Positions 27,289 to 35,697 of a DNA stretch of 64,000 nucleotides are shown piece after piece; positions within the stretch are counted from its first letter, which is position 1; every line of letters begins with the position of its first letter. A program made the position numbers and the translations under genes. The stretch comes from Bacteroidota bacterium. Lineage in GTDB: Bacteria; Bacteroidota; Bacteroidia; Flavobacteriales; Weeksellaceae. A model generated the notes under the pieces. It did no database searches. It had not been told where the DNA came from and was given only the letters and a program-made list of their open reading frames with translations. The stretch lies in assembly GCA_018266955.1 (NCBI GenBank), contig JAFDZI010000003.1, positions 1 to 64,000 on the forward strand, given 5' to 3'.

Positions 27289-28078
27289 AATAATTCTTTT
27301 TACTTTTTTTGTTTTTTGCATTCAATGTATCCATGCACAATTTAAAGTTCCGACTAAGCCCGATGTTTTATATCCGGTGTACGATGTTACAGGAACATTA
27401 AGTGAAAGCCAAAAAGAATCGCTCAATCAAAAACTCATCAAGTTTAACGATTCTACTTCTGTGCAAATAGAAGTTGTTATCCTGCCAACAACCCATGACG
27501 AAGATGTTAATTTTGCCGCTTGGCAAATTGGGGAACAATGGGGCATTAGAAATAAAGACCAAAAAAATGGAATTGTTTTTCTCATTGCAAAAGACGACAG
27601 AAAAATGTCCATACAGCAAGGCCGAGATGCCGAGCAATACATAACGGCATCCACTGCCGGACAAATCTTGGACTACATGGTTACACCTTACTTTAAGCAA
27701 GGAGATTTCTATAGTGGTATAGACCATGGTACCTCGGCAATTATGGATGCGGTGCGTGGAAAATTCAAACCGATAAAAAATGAAAAATCCAACGATGATT
27801 CCATGGACGGTTTCACATTATTTATTGTCGTATTTGTCATCATCTTGTTTCTCATTATTATTTCTAAAAATAATCGTGGCGGTGGTGGCTACTACAACGA
27901 CGACGAAGATGTCATCATCAGCCGTAGAGGAAGAAGATCCTATCCTGGAGGGTTTTTCCCATTTCCAGGCAGCTTTGGCGGAGGCGGATTTGGTGGTGGT
28001 TCTGGAGGCGGATTCGGTGGTTTTGGTGGCGGCGGCTCTGGCGGTTTTGGCGGTGGCGGTGCATCTGGAGGTTGGTAA
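27269..28078 (+). CDS. YgcG-type TPM-domain protein with Gly-rich tail
   Basis: A 269-residue exported membrane protein: signal peptide (about residues 1-24, ending CIHAQ), TPM domain (about 35-165, with the VYDVTGTLSESQK start), a transmembrane helix (about 187-205), then a tail of almost pure Gly, Phe and Ser repeats. This is the standard YgcG layout. A start 10 codons upstream is possible, but MRLPSLK gives a cleaner signal peptide. It overlaps the short TPM gene by 20 bases. Confidence 0.88.
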   Translation: MRLPSLKIILFTFFVFCIQCIHAQFKVPTKPDVLYPVYDVTGTLSESQKESLNQKLIKFNDSTSVQIEVVILPTTHDEDVNFAAWQIGEQWGIRNKDQKNGIVFLIAKDDRKMSIQQGRDAEQYITASTAGQILDYMVTPYFKQGDFYSGIDHGTSAIMDAVRGKFKPIKNEKSNDDSMDGFTLFIVVFVIILFLIIISKNNRGGGGYYNDDEDVIISRRGRRSYPGGFFPFPGSFGGGGFGGGSGGGFGGFGGGGSGGFGGGGASGGW

Positions 28079-28196
28079 TTTTCGTAAAAAAACAATCCTC
28101 AACTTAATTAAAAATCAACTTCAAAAAAAAGTTGTTTTCCATTTCACGAGAATAGCTTGACACTATAATTTAATTCAACTAAATGATATAAAGACA

Positions 28197-30371
28197 ATGA
28201 AAAATACGGCAACTCTATTTTATTTGGCAACATTGGCATACACCACTACCGGATGCATTGCCATTACCCATAACACGAATAATTATTACGATTCTAAAAG
28301 AAACGATATGGAAAAGACACAAGCGGCACAGAATAATAATCCATTGCTCAGAAAAAGCACACTGCAATACCAAGCACCTGAATTTGATAAAATTAAAGAC
28401 GAACATTTTAAACCCGCCTTTGAAATTGGACTGAAAGAACAGTTGCAGGAAATAGAAAGCATTGTTAAAAACAATCAAAAACCCAATTTTGAAAATACCA
28501 TTTTGGCATTGGAAAACTCTGGGCAGAATTTACGAAGAGCCACAACGGTTTTCTCCAACCTCAACTCTGCCAACACCAATGATTATTTACAAAAACTAGA
28601 CGAAGAATTCGCTCCCATTTTTGCGGCACATTCCGATAAAATATACCTGAATGACGCCTTATACCAAAGGGTAAAAGCCGTATATAACGAAAGACAGAAA
28701 CTAAATTTGGATCCCGAAAGCCTAAGATTGGTTGAGTATTATGAACAGCAATTCGAAATTGCAGGAGCCAATCTACAAGCCGACAAAAAAGCTGAACTTA
28801 AACAAATCAACGAGCAGCTTGCCTCTTTGCAATCTCAGTTCACCAACAAATTATTGGCCGCCCGAAAAGCAGGTGGTTTACTCATCAGCGATGTAAAAGA
28901 ATTGGACGGACTTTCTGCTGACGAAATTGCCGCCGCTGCGGAAGATGCCAAACTAGCAGGAAAATCGGGTCAATATCTATTGGCTTTGCAAAACACCACA
29001 CAACAACCTTTGTTACAGAATCTTAAGAACAGAAATACTCGAGAAAAACTATTCAAAGCCTCGTGGACAAGAGCCGAGAAAGGTGATGCCAATGATACAC
29101 GGGAAACCTTGCACCAATTGGCTGCTTTGCGTTTGAAAAAAGCACAACTGATGGGTAAGAAAAACTTTGCCGAATGGAAATTGCAAGATCAAATGGCGAA
29201 AACACCAGAAAAAGCCATGAATCTCTTAGCGCAATTGGCTGCACCTGCTACCCAAAGAGTACACCAAGAAGCAAAAGAAATACAACAATTAATCGATGAG
29301 CAAAAAGGAAATTTCCAGTTAGAACCTTGGGATTGGAATTTTTATGCAGAACAAGTGAGAAAAGCCAAATACGACTTAGACGAATCCGAAATAAAACCTT
29401 ATTTCGAAGTAACCACCGTGTTAGAAAAAGGCGTTTTCTTTGCTGCTGAAAAACTCTATGGATTAAATTTCAAGAAAAGACCTGATCTTCCTGTTTACCA
29501 TCCAGATGTGGTGGCGTATGAAGTCTTTGACCATGATGGTAAATCTTTAGCGATTTATTATTTGGATTTCTATACCCGAAGCAACAAAAATGGAGGCGCA
29601 TGGATGAGTAATTTTGTAGAGCAAAGTCATTCGCTTGGTCAAAAACCTGTTATTGTGAATGTCTATAACTACCAAAAACCCGCTGCTGGAAAACCATCAC
29701 TCATTTCTTTTGATGATGTTACCACGCTATTCCACGAGTTTGGACACTCTATCCATGGGATGTTTGCCAACCAAAAATACACCTCACTATCTGGAACCAA
29801 TACACCTAGAGATTTTGTTGAATTCCCATCACAAATCAACGAATATTGGGCATTGGAACCTAGTGTGCTAAAAAATTATGCCATCCATTACCAAACCGGA
29901 AAAAACATTCCTAATGCATTGTTAGAAAAAATTAAAAAATCCAAAACTTTCAATGAAGGTTATAATGTAACGGAACTAGTGGCAGCCGCTACTTTGGATA
30001 TGTCTTGGCATACTGTAACCGATGAAAAACAATTGCTCCCCGCCAATGAATTTGAAAATAATGCACTGAAAAAATACGGATTATTGGTAAAAGAAGCCCC
30101 TACCCGATACCATTCACCCTACTTTGCTCACATTTGGGGAGGAGGATATTCGGCAGGATATTATGCTTATATGTGGAGCGAAATGTTGGATTTTTCGGCA
30201 TTGGATTGGTTTGAAAAAAATGGTGGTATGACACGAGAAAATGGAGATCGCTTCCGCAAATACATTCTTTCGGTAGGAAATTCTTTGGATCTGAACCAAG
30301 CGTTTAGAAATTTTACCGGTAAGGATCCACAGATACAACCCTTGCTTAAAGGAAGAGGTTTAGTGGAATAA
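28197..30371 (+). CDS. M3-family zinc metallopeptidase (Dcp-like)
   Basis: Peptidyl-dipeptidase or oligopeptidase of the thimet oligopeptidase family. The 724-residue protein has the zinc site HEFGH at residues 513-517 in the context FHEFGHSIHGMFA, and the typical GGGYSAGYYAYMWSE segment near the C-terminus. The N-terminus is a signal-like hydrophobic stretch with a possible lipobox (TTGC), so it may be a periplasmic lipoprotein; Dcp from E. coli is similar. It belongs to a run of peptide-use genes. A 27-base palindrome follows the gene. Confidence 0.93.
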   Translation: MKNTATLFYLATLAYTTTGCIAITHNTNNYYDSKRNDMEKTQAAQNNNPLLRKSTLQYQAPEFDKIKDEHFKPAFEIGLKEQLQEIESIVKNNQKPNFENTILALENSGQNLRRATTVFSNLNSANTNDYLQKLDEEFAPIFAAHSDKIYLNDALYQRVKAVYNERQKLNLDPESLRLVEYYEQQFEIAGANLQADKKAELKQINEQLASLQSQFTNKLLAARKAGGLLISDVKELDGLSADEIAAAAEDAKLAGKSGQYLLALQNTTQQPLLQNLKNRNTREKLFKASWTRAEKGDANDTRETLHQLAALRLKKAQLMGKKNFAEWKLQDQMAKTPEKAMNLLAQLAAPATQRVHQEAKEIQQLIDEQKGNFQLEPWDWNFYAEQVRKAKYDLDESEIKPYFEVTTVLEKGVFFAAEKLYGLNFKKRPDLPVYHPDVVAYEVFDHDGKSLAIYYLDFYTRSNKNGGAWMSNFVEQSHSLGQKPVIVNVYNYQKPAAGKPSLISFDDVTTLFHEFGHSIHGMFANQKYTSLSGTNTPRDFVEFPSQINEYWALEPSVLKNYAIHYQTGKNIPNALLEKIKKSKTFNEGYNVTELVAAATLDMSWHTVTDEKQLLPANEFENNALKKYGLLVKEAPTRYHSPYFAHIWGGGYSAGYYAYMWSEMLDFSALDWFEKNGGMTRENGDRFRKYILSVGNSLDLNQAFRNFTGKDPQIQPLLKGRGLVE

Positions 30372-30399
30372 TTACCAAGCAATCTTCAAAGATTTCAAT

Positions 30400-30426
30400 C
30401 CTTCAAGGTTTTAAAAACCTTGAAGG
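30400..30426. terminator. palindrome after the M3 peptidase gene
   Basis: Perfect 13-base arms CCTTCAAGGTTTT and AAAACCTTGAAGG with one base between. It may end the M3 transcript, or be a copy of a dispersed palindrome; an AT-rich run follows rather than a clean T tract. Confidence 0.6.
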
Positions 30427-30529
30427 TTTAATGATTAATTGACCTCCGCTGGTGACAGCGCCTCGCTGGTATCAAAAAAATTAATCATCAGAAAAAATGT
30501 ATTACAATTAAAATAATAAATTAACACTA

Positions 30530-31315
30530 ATGAAAACAAAGTATTTTTTCCTATTCCTCGGATTATTGTTGTGGAACATAAGTTTTTCACAAGACAACAT
30601 ACAAATATCAGTACAGTACAAATTGCAATTCAAAACAGACTCATTGGCTACCGACTACGAGACGGAAAACTTCATTTTGCTAGCCAATAAAGAAAAAGGA
30701 CACTTCCAATCGACCGTTACCTATGTAAAAGATTCGCTATTGGCAAATCCTAAAAATGATATTTCTAACATCATGGAAACTTACAACACCGATAATGGTT
30801 ACTATATAGAAATGACCCCTTCGAAAAATACGGTAATCCATTATCAACCCACCAATTCTTCCAAAATATTTTATGAAAACAATTCTAAAATAAATTGGAA
30901 AATTCAAAACGAATACAAGACTCTACTTGGCTTTAAGTGTAAGAAAGCAACAACCTCACATTTAGGTAGAAATTGGGAAGCATGGTTTACTGAAGAATAT
31001 CCATTTGCGTTGGGTCCATATAAATTCTATGGTTTACCTGGGTTGATTTTACAGTTGAATGACACCAAAAATGACTATAATTTTGAAGCTTTTAGAATAA
31101 AAAAATACAAAAACAAAGTTTATACATTCAATTCTCAACCTTATTTAAAAGTAGATAAGAATAAATTTTGGGAAATATACAACCAAGATAAGTATCGTTT
31201 GAACCCGCTTTTTGATGGCTTAAGCTTTGAAAATGAAAAAGTGATTCCTACCATGCAAAGAAACCTTCAACTACAACAAAAAAAAGAAAACAATCCGTTA
31301 GAAAGAAAACACTAA
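30530..31315 (+). CDS. GLPGLI family protein
   Basis: A 261-residue exported protein with a signal peptide (about residues 1-20) and the motif that names the family, GLPGLI (in YKFYGLPGLILQL, about residue 165). The upstream part is a mixed beta region. Flavobacterial genomes carry many such genes, often next to TonB-dependent receptors or peptidases; the function is unknown. It stands alone between the M3 peptidase and the structured repeat at 31333. Confidence 0.9.
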   Translation: MKTKYFFLFLGLLLWNISFSQDNIQISVQYKLQFKTDSLATDYETENFILLANKEKGHFQSTVTYVKDSLLANPKNDISNIMETYNTDNGYYIEMTPSKNTVIHYQPTNSSKIFYENNSKINWKIQNEYKTLLGFKCKKATTSHLGRNWEAWFTEEYPFALGPYKFYGLPGLILQLNDTKNDYNFEAFRIKKYKNKVYTFNSQPYLKVDKNKFWEIYNQDKYRLNPLFDGLSFENEKVIPTMQRNLQLQQKKENNPLERKH

Positions 31316-31332
31316 TCATTTAGTACTTTCTT

Positions 31333-31434
31333 GCGTGAAGGATTGCAGTGGAAATCCTTGGGTGAGGCACGAGCCCAAGATTGCAACGGAAAGCCTGGTG
31401 CCTAATATGGGAAAAGCCTAGGCAAGGCACACGC
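31333..31434 (+). repeat. structured intergenic repeat, copy 1
   Basis: An element of about 102 bases bounded by GCGTG (31333-31337) and CACGC (31430-31434). Inside are AAGGATT/AATCCTT (31338-31344 with 31353-31359) and an alternative stem CTTGGGT/GCCCAAG (31357-31363 with 31373-31379) that encloses the loop GAGGCACGA. A second part has GTGCC/GGCAC arms. The two stems share three bases, so they cannot both be complete. The partner is at 47960-48065. It lies 20 bases before the next gene. No coding potential was seen. Confidence 0.8.
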
Positions 31435-31453
31435 CATAAAAAATTATAAAAAA

Positions 31454-31912
31454 ATGAAAGAAATAAAATTGAAACCTCCAATCTGGAAGCCTCTTCTTGC
31501 GCTTCTATTGAATTTAAGTTTTGTCATTCTCGGACTTTATCTGCTGTGGGTAAAAGGAGTCAACTTTGCTTGGTTTACCATTGCATTGTTTGGTACTGGA
31601 ACGGTCTTGAGCATCGTACAACTCATTCCCAATTCCTCTTACCTCATTATTGGGAGCAAAGGAATTACAATAAAAACGCTATTGCAGACTACAAAATTAG
31701 AATGGAAAGACATCCAAGGATTTTATACTAAGAAAATATTGTTCAGCAATTTGGTTATGATTCAGTTTTCGGATAGTTTCCATGGGAAATATCTTTCTGT
31801 AAAGGTGGACAGCATGCTTACATCTCGCGAAAACACCTTGCCTGGAAATTATGGTAAAAGTGCCGATGAACTTTGCGAAATACTGATGAAATATAAAAAT
31901 TATTTTCAATAA
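31454..31912 (+). CDS. two-TM protein, STM3941-like
   Basis: A 152-residue protein with two transmembrane helices (about residues 12-33 and 38-60), followed by a PH-like beta domain (GSKGITIKTLLQTTKLEWKD) and a short helix at the end. The layout resembles the STM3941 family of conserved hypotheticals, recalled from memory and not certain. The function is unknown. The structured repeat lies directly upstream, so the mRNA 5' end may contain it or start within it. Confidence 0.6.
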   Translation: MKEIKLKPPIWKPLLALLLNLSFVILGLYLLWVKGVNFAWFTIALFGTGTVLSIVQLIPNSSYLIIGSKGITIKTLLQTTKLEWKDIQGFYTKKILFSNLVMIQFSDSFHGKYLSVKVDSMLTSRENTLPGNYGKSADELCEILMKYKNYFQ

Positions 31913-31964
31913 AAAATTTCAAGTGATAGAAAAAGATTTACTTTTGCACGGAAAATAGAAAATT

Positions 31965-32423
31965 ATGAAAAAAACATTATTCGCACTGCTAACCATAGGT
32001 TTGGTTGCAACTTCATGTAGTAAAGACAACACGGAAGAAACTGTACAAGAAAAAGCACAAATATTGGGCACTTGGAAATATTCCAAATTTGTTACCTATT
32101 CCGGTAAAGATGGTTCGGTATTGAGTTCAGAAACCGTTTCTGGCTGTCAATTACAAGACAATATAGAATTTAAAGCAGACAATACTTTTACCGAAAAATA
32201 TTACAATTCTAATGTAGGTGGTCCATGTACCTTAGGAGGAACAGACAATGGCAGTTATACCTATAATGAAACCACCAAGGAAATTAGCACCACTTTAGGT
32301 TCTGCTACACATGTTGTAAAAGTACAAAAACTCACTTCTACCACTTTAGAAACCTACAACACTTCATCCGATGAAAATGGTGATGGCTTTCTGGACAAAG
32401 AAATTGTTTATCTGTATAAATAA
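31965..32423 (+). CDS. lipocalin-like lipoprotein
   Basis: A 152-residue outer-membrane-type lipoprotein. The signal peptide ends in a lipobox-like ATSC with Cys at about residue 18. The mature part begins ILGTWKYSKFVTY, the short lipocalin-like pattern common in Bacteroidota (GxW near the start and a run of beta strands). There are two more cysteines that could pair. The ligand is unknown. It is followed by a hairpin terminator and then the promoter of the M13 peptidase gene. Confidence 0.75.
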   Translation: MKKTLFALLTIGLVATSCSKDNTEETVQEKAQILGTWKYSKFVTYSGKDGSVLSSETVSGCQLQDNIEFKADNTFTEKYYNSNVGGPCTLGGTDNGSYTYNETTKEISTTLGSATHVVKVQKLTSTTLETYNTSSDENGDGFLDKEIVYLYK

Positions 32424-32448
32424 TAATAGATTATTACTCGCAAATCCT

Positions 32449-32479
32449 ATCCCTCCACTGCAAAGTGAGAGGGATTTTT
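32449..32479 (+). terminator. terminator after lipocalin-like gene
   Basis: Arms ATCCCTC and GAGGGAT with an inner CACT/AGTG stem, then Ts. Confidence 0.75.
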
Positions 32480-32511
32480 GATGCTGTTTTTGCAATTTTA
32501 ATGTACATTTG
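32478..32511 (+). promoter_or_regulatory. promoter of the M13 peptidase gene
   Basis: TTG at 32478-32480 and TACATTTG at 32504-32511, spacer 23. The predicted start is about 140 bases upstream of the ATG, leaving a long leader that contains the repeat at 32581-32661. Confidence 0.65.
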
Positions 32512-32580
32512 CTCTTTAAAATTATTGATACTCTAAAAATGAAATTGCCATGGTCTAATCTTCTTTGTACACCAGCACCC

Positions 32581-32661
32581 ATGAAGATAGGCGATTGACT
32601 TCGTCGAGCCACTTCGTTAGGTTTGTATTTGACCATTAAAAAAAATAACTATCTACAAATG
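32581..32661 (+). repeat. leader repeat, copy 1
   Basis: About 81 bases ending at the M13 peptidase ATG, nearly the same as 50769-50850. It contains GGCGATT, which can pair with AATTGCC upstream (32543-32549), and a hairpin with arms AGCC and GGTT around an AC-TTC-GT core. Confidence 0.75.
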
Positions 32662-34755
32662 AAAAAACTAAACTTAAGCATTCTTGCATTGGGCGGAATC
32701 TTGTCATTTACCGCGTGTAGCACACAGAAAAACACAACCTATACACCACCCACGATGGAAAAAAAACCTACAGAAGAAATAAAGAAAACCGAAACCCCAG
32801 ACTTGGGATTGGACAAAGCATCGATGGATCTTTCGGTAAAACCTCAAGACGATTTCTACAATTTCGTAAATGGAACTTGGATGAAAACAGCCAAAATACC
32901 GGCTGACAAATCAACTTGGGGAAGTTTCAACAAATTGGCTGAAGATACCGATAACAACTCGATGACCATCCTCAACTCTTTGTTGAAAGAACAATTTACT
33001 CCAGGCAGCGAAGGTAAAAAAATTCAGGATCTGTATGCTACCTATATGGACATGAACAAGAGAAATGCAGATGGAATCAATCCCATTAAAGGAGATCTCG
33101 CCAAAATAGATGCGATAAAAAATATGAGCGATTTGCAAAAATATTTAATAAGCGCAACCAAAGATGGCGACAATACGCTCTACGCTTGGGGTATAGATGC
33201 CGATATGAAGGACAGTAAAATGAATGCCGTATATCTTGGAAACCCAGAATTGGGATTGGGTAGGGACTATTACCAAAAAACAAACACGAAAAATACCGAA
33301 ACCCTCGCAAAATACACTCAATATGTAGGTGAAATGTTGCAAGTATTGGGATATAAAAATGCAGAAGATACGGCAAAAAAAATAGTAGAATTTGAAAAGA
33401 AAATTGCCAATACCTACCTGACCAACGAACAAATCCGGGATGCTACCTTACAGTACAACCCCGCCACCATGAGTGATTTGAAGAAAATGGTAAAAACGGT
33501 AAACTTACCGGATTATTTAACTAAAGCTGGTGTTACAACCGATAAAGTAATTTTGGGAGAAAAGAAATTTTACCAAAATTTTGATCAACTCATCAACGAG
33601 AAAAATTTAGCTGTCATCAAAGATTATCTAAAATTCCATCTTCTTTCTGGAGCTTCTGGCTACCTTACCCAAGATTTGGACAATAAAAAATTTGAATTTT
33701 ATGGCAAATACCTCAACGGACAACAAGAGCAAAGAGCCTTAAACAAAAGAGCCTATCAGTTAATTAACGGTAGCTTGGGTGAAGCATTTGGTAAATTGTA
33801 TGTTGAAAAATATTTCTCAGCTTCGGACAAACAAAAAATGGTAGAGCTGATAGACTATCTAAAGAAAAGTTTTGGTCAGCATATAGAAAACCTTAGTTGG
33901 ATGTCGGACACTACCAAGAAAAAAGCTTTGGAAAAACTGAATAAATTTACGGTAAAAGTTGCCTATCCCGACAAATGGAAAGACTATTCCAAACTAAATA
34001 TTGAAGCAGAAAGCCAAGGAGGTTCCATCTACAAAAACCTACAAAACATCAGCGAATGGCAATACCAAAAAGATTTGGACAAAATAGGAAAACCTGTGGA
34101 CAAAACAGAATGGGGCATGACACCACAAACGGTAAACGCCTACTACAACCCTTTGAACAACGAAATCGTTTTTCCAGCGGCCATTTTGCAACCTCCATTC
34201 TTTAACCCTAAAGCCGATGCAGCCATTAATTTTGGCGGAATTGGAGCGGTAATCGGACACGAAATCACCCATGGTTTTGATGACTCTGGTGCCCAGTTTG
34301 ATGCCGATGGCAACCTTGTCGATTGGTGGACATCGGAAGATAAAGCCAACTTCGAAAAAGCAACCAAAGCTTTAGCTGCTCAATACGACCATTACGAACC
34401 AGTAAAAGGTACAAAAGTAAACGGAACCTTTACCAATGGAGAAAACATTGCCGATTTAGGAGGAGTAAACATCGCTTATGATGCTTTGCAATTATATCTA
34501 AAAGACCACGGAAACCCTGGTAATATTGGCGGTTATACCCAAGATCAACGATTTTTCTTAAGCTGGGCAACGGTATGGAGAACACTTTCATCTGAAAAAT
34601 ACATGATGAACCAAGTGAAAACAGACCCACACTCTCCGGGGTACTTCAGAAGCTTTGGTCCGTTGGTGAATACGGATGCTTGGTACAAAGCATTCAATGT
34701 GCAACCAGGAGATAAGCACTATAAAGCACCAGAAGAAAGAGTAAAAATCTGGTAA
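32659..34755 (+). CDS. pepO: M13-family metallopeptidase (PepO-like), lipoprotein
   Basis: Neprilysin-like zinc endopeptidase that cuts small peptides in the periplasm or on the cell surface. From the chosen Met it has 698 residues: a lipoprotein signal peptide (lipobox FTAC, Cys at about residue 20), the M13 N-terminal lobe, and the catalytic lobe with NAYYNP, the zinc site HEITH (534-538), GENIADLGG, and a C-terminal W after the HSPGYFR motif. The frame opens 12 codons upstream, inside the leader repeat, which is unlikely. A promoter is at 32478. Confidence 0.95.
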   Translation: MKKLNLSILALGGILSFTACSTQKNTTYTPPTMEKKPTEEIKKTETPDLGLDKASMDLSVKPQDDFYNFVNGTWMKTAKIPADKSTWGSFNKLAEDTDNNSMTILNSLLKEQFTPGSEGKKIQDLYATYMDMNKRNADGINPIKGDLAKIDAIKNMSDLQKYLISATKDGDNTLYAWGIDADMKDSKMNAVYLGNPELGLGRDYYQKTNTKNTETLAKYTQYVGEMLQVLGYKNAEDTAKKIVEFEKKIANTYLTNEQIRDATLQYNPATMSDLKKMVKTVNLPDYLTKAGVTTDKVILGEKKFYQNFDQLINEKNLAVIKDYLKFHLLSGASGYLTQDLDNKKFEFYGKYLNGQQEQRALNKRAYQLINGSLGEAFGKLYVEKYFSASDKQKMVELIDYLKKSFGQHIENLSWMSDTTKKKALEKLNKFTVKVAYPDKWKDYSKLNIEAESQGGSIYKNLQNISEWQYQKDLDKIGKPVDKTEWGMTPQTVNAYYNPLNNEIVFPAAILQPPFFNPKADAAINFGGIGAVIGHEITHGFDDSGAQFDADGNLVDWWTSEDKANFEKATKALAAQYDHYEPVKGTKVNGTFTNGENIADLGGVNIAYDALQLYLKDHGNPGNIGGYTQDQRFFLSWATVWRTLSSEKYMMNQVKTDPHSPGYFRSFGPLVNTDAWYKAFNVQPGDKHYKAPEERVKIW

Positions 34756-34860
34756 GTACATAATGCACACAATCGTCAGCCAAAAGGTTGACGATTTTTT
34801 TAGCGTTTGAAAAAATAAACAACACCATCGGTTGTATCGCTTATATTATCTTCAAAACAC

Positions 34861-34868
34861 TATCTTTG
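34861..34868 (+). promoter_or_regulatory. -7 box of esterase gene, leaderless
   Basis: TATCTTTG ends four bases before the ATG. The nearest TTG (34832-34834) is 26 bases upstream, wider than consensus. Confidence 0.5.
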
Positions 34869-34872
34869 CCTT

Positions 34873-35511
34873 ATGGAATTACAATATCTGGTTAGAGAAC
34901 CCCAAAACATTACCCCTCAAACTCCCATTTTATTTATGCTCCACGGCTATGGCAGCAATGAGGAAGATTTATTTTCTTTTGTTCCTACACTACCCAAAGA
35001 TTGGATAGTGGTCAGCTTCAGAGCACCAAAAACTACTCCATTTCAAGGATTTTCTTGGTATGACATCGACCTGAATGATCCAGAAAAATTTATTGATGTT
35101 CCCCAAGCCAACGAAGCATTGAATATTTTGATAAAAGATATGCTAAAAATATCCAACCACTATGGCTTAGCTAATAATCCTACCCATTTATGTGGATTTT
35201 CACAAGGAGGTGTTTTAAGTTACGCTTTGGCTTTGAGTTGCCCTGATATGTTTAGTAAAGTGGCTATTCTAAGTGCCTATCCTGAGGAGAAAATACTAAA
35301 CAACATAATGAAGAATAGAAAAAAATTAGAAAAATTGCGATTTTTTGTTTCTCATGGCAGTGATGATGCGATTATTCCATTTGACTGGGGAAGAAAAGGG
35401 GCCGATTTATTGTACGATATGAGTTGCTTTTTCACCTTCAGAGAGTACATGAATGGACATGGCATCAACCAAAAAAACTATATGGATCTGATGAATTTCT
35501 TCGAAAAATAA
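34873..35511 (+). CDS. phospholipase/carboxylesterase-like hydrolase
   Basis: A 212-residue alpha/beta hydrolase. The oxyanion region is LHGYGSNEEDLFSF, the nucleophile is in GFSQGG, the acid in SHGSDDAIIP and the catalytic His near NGHGINQ. This is the YpfH / acyl-protein thioesterase-like family. There is no signal peptide, so it is cytosolic. The TATCTTTG box ends just four bases before the ATG, so the mRNA is probably leaderless. The substrate is not known. Confidence 0.88.
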   Translation: MELQYLVREPQNITPQTPILFMLHGYGSNEEDLFSFVPTLPKDWIVVSFRAPKTTPFQGFSWYDIDLNDPEKFIDVPQANEALNILIKDMLKISNHYGLANNPTHLCGFSQGGVLSYALALSCPDMFSKVAILSAYPEEKILNNIMKNRKKLEKLRFFVSHGSDDAIIPFDWGRKGADLLYDMSCFFTFREYMNGHGINQKNYMDLMNFFEK

Positions 35512-35697
35512 GCCTGTACTTTAAGTTTTATTATTTCAATAGATGAATCCCATTATGGGAATTAAATAATTGTAACTAAAATCACGGATAGGTTCTTTTA
35601 ATTTTCACTAAATTTGCACCGCTTTTTACTTGTTCTTTAGAAATTGTAAAAAGTGGTGTTTAATTTTTTAATAATTTTTACAATTCAAAATAAATTC

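Noticed and set aside
27780-28160. Open frame overlapping the Gly-rich tail of the TPM gene
   Set aside because: It is another frame of the Gly-codon-rich tail, with no separate promoter or family match.
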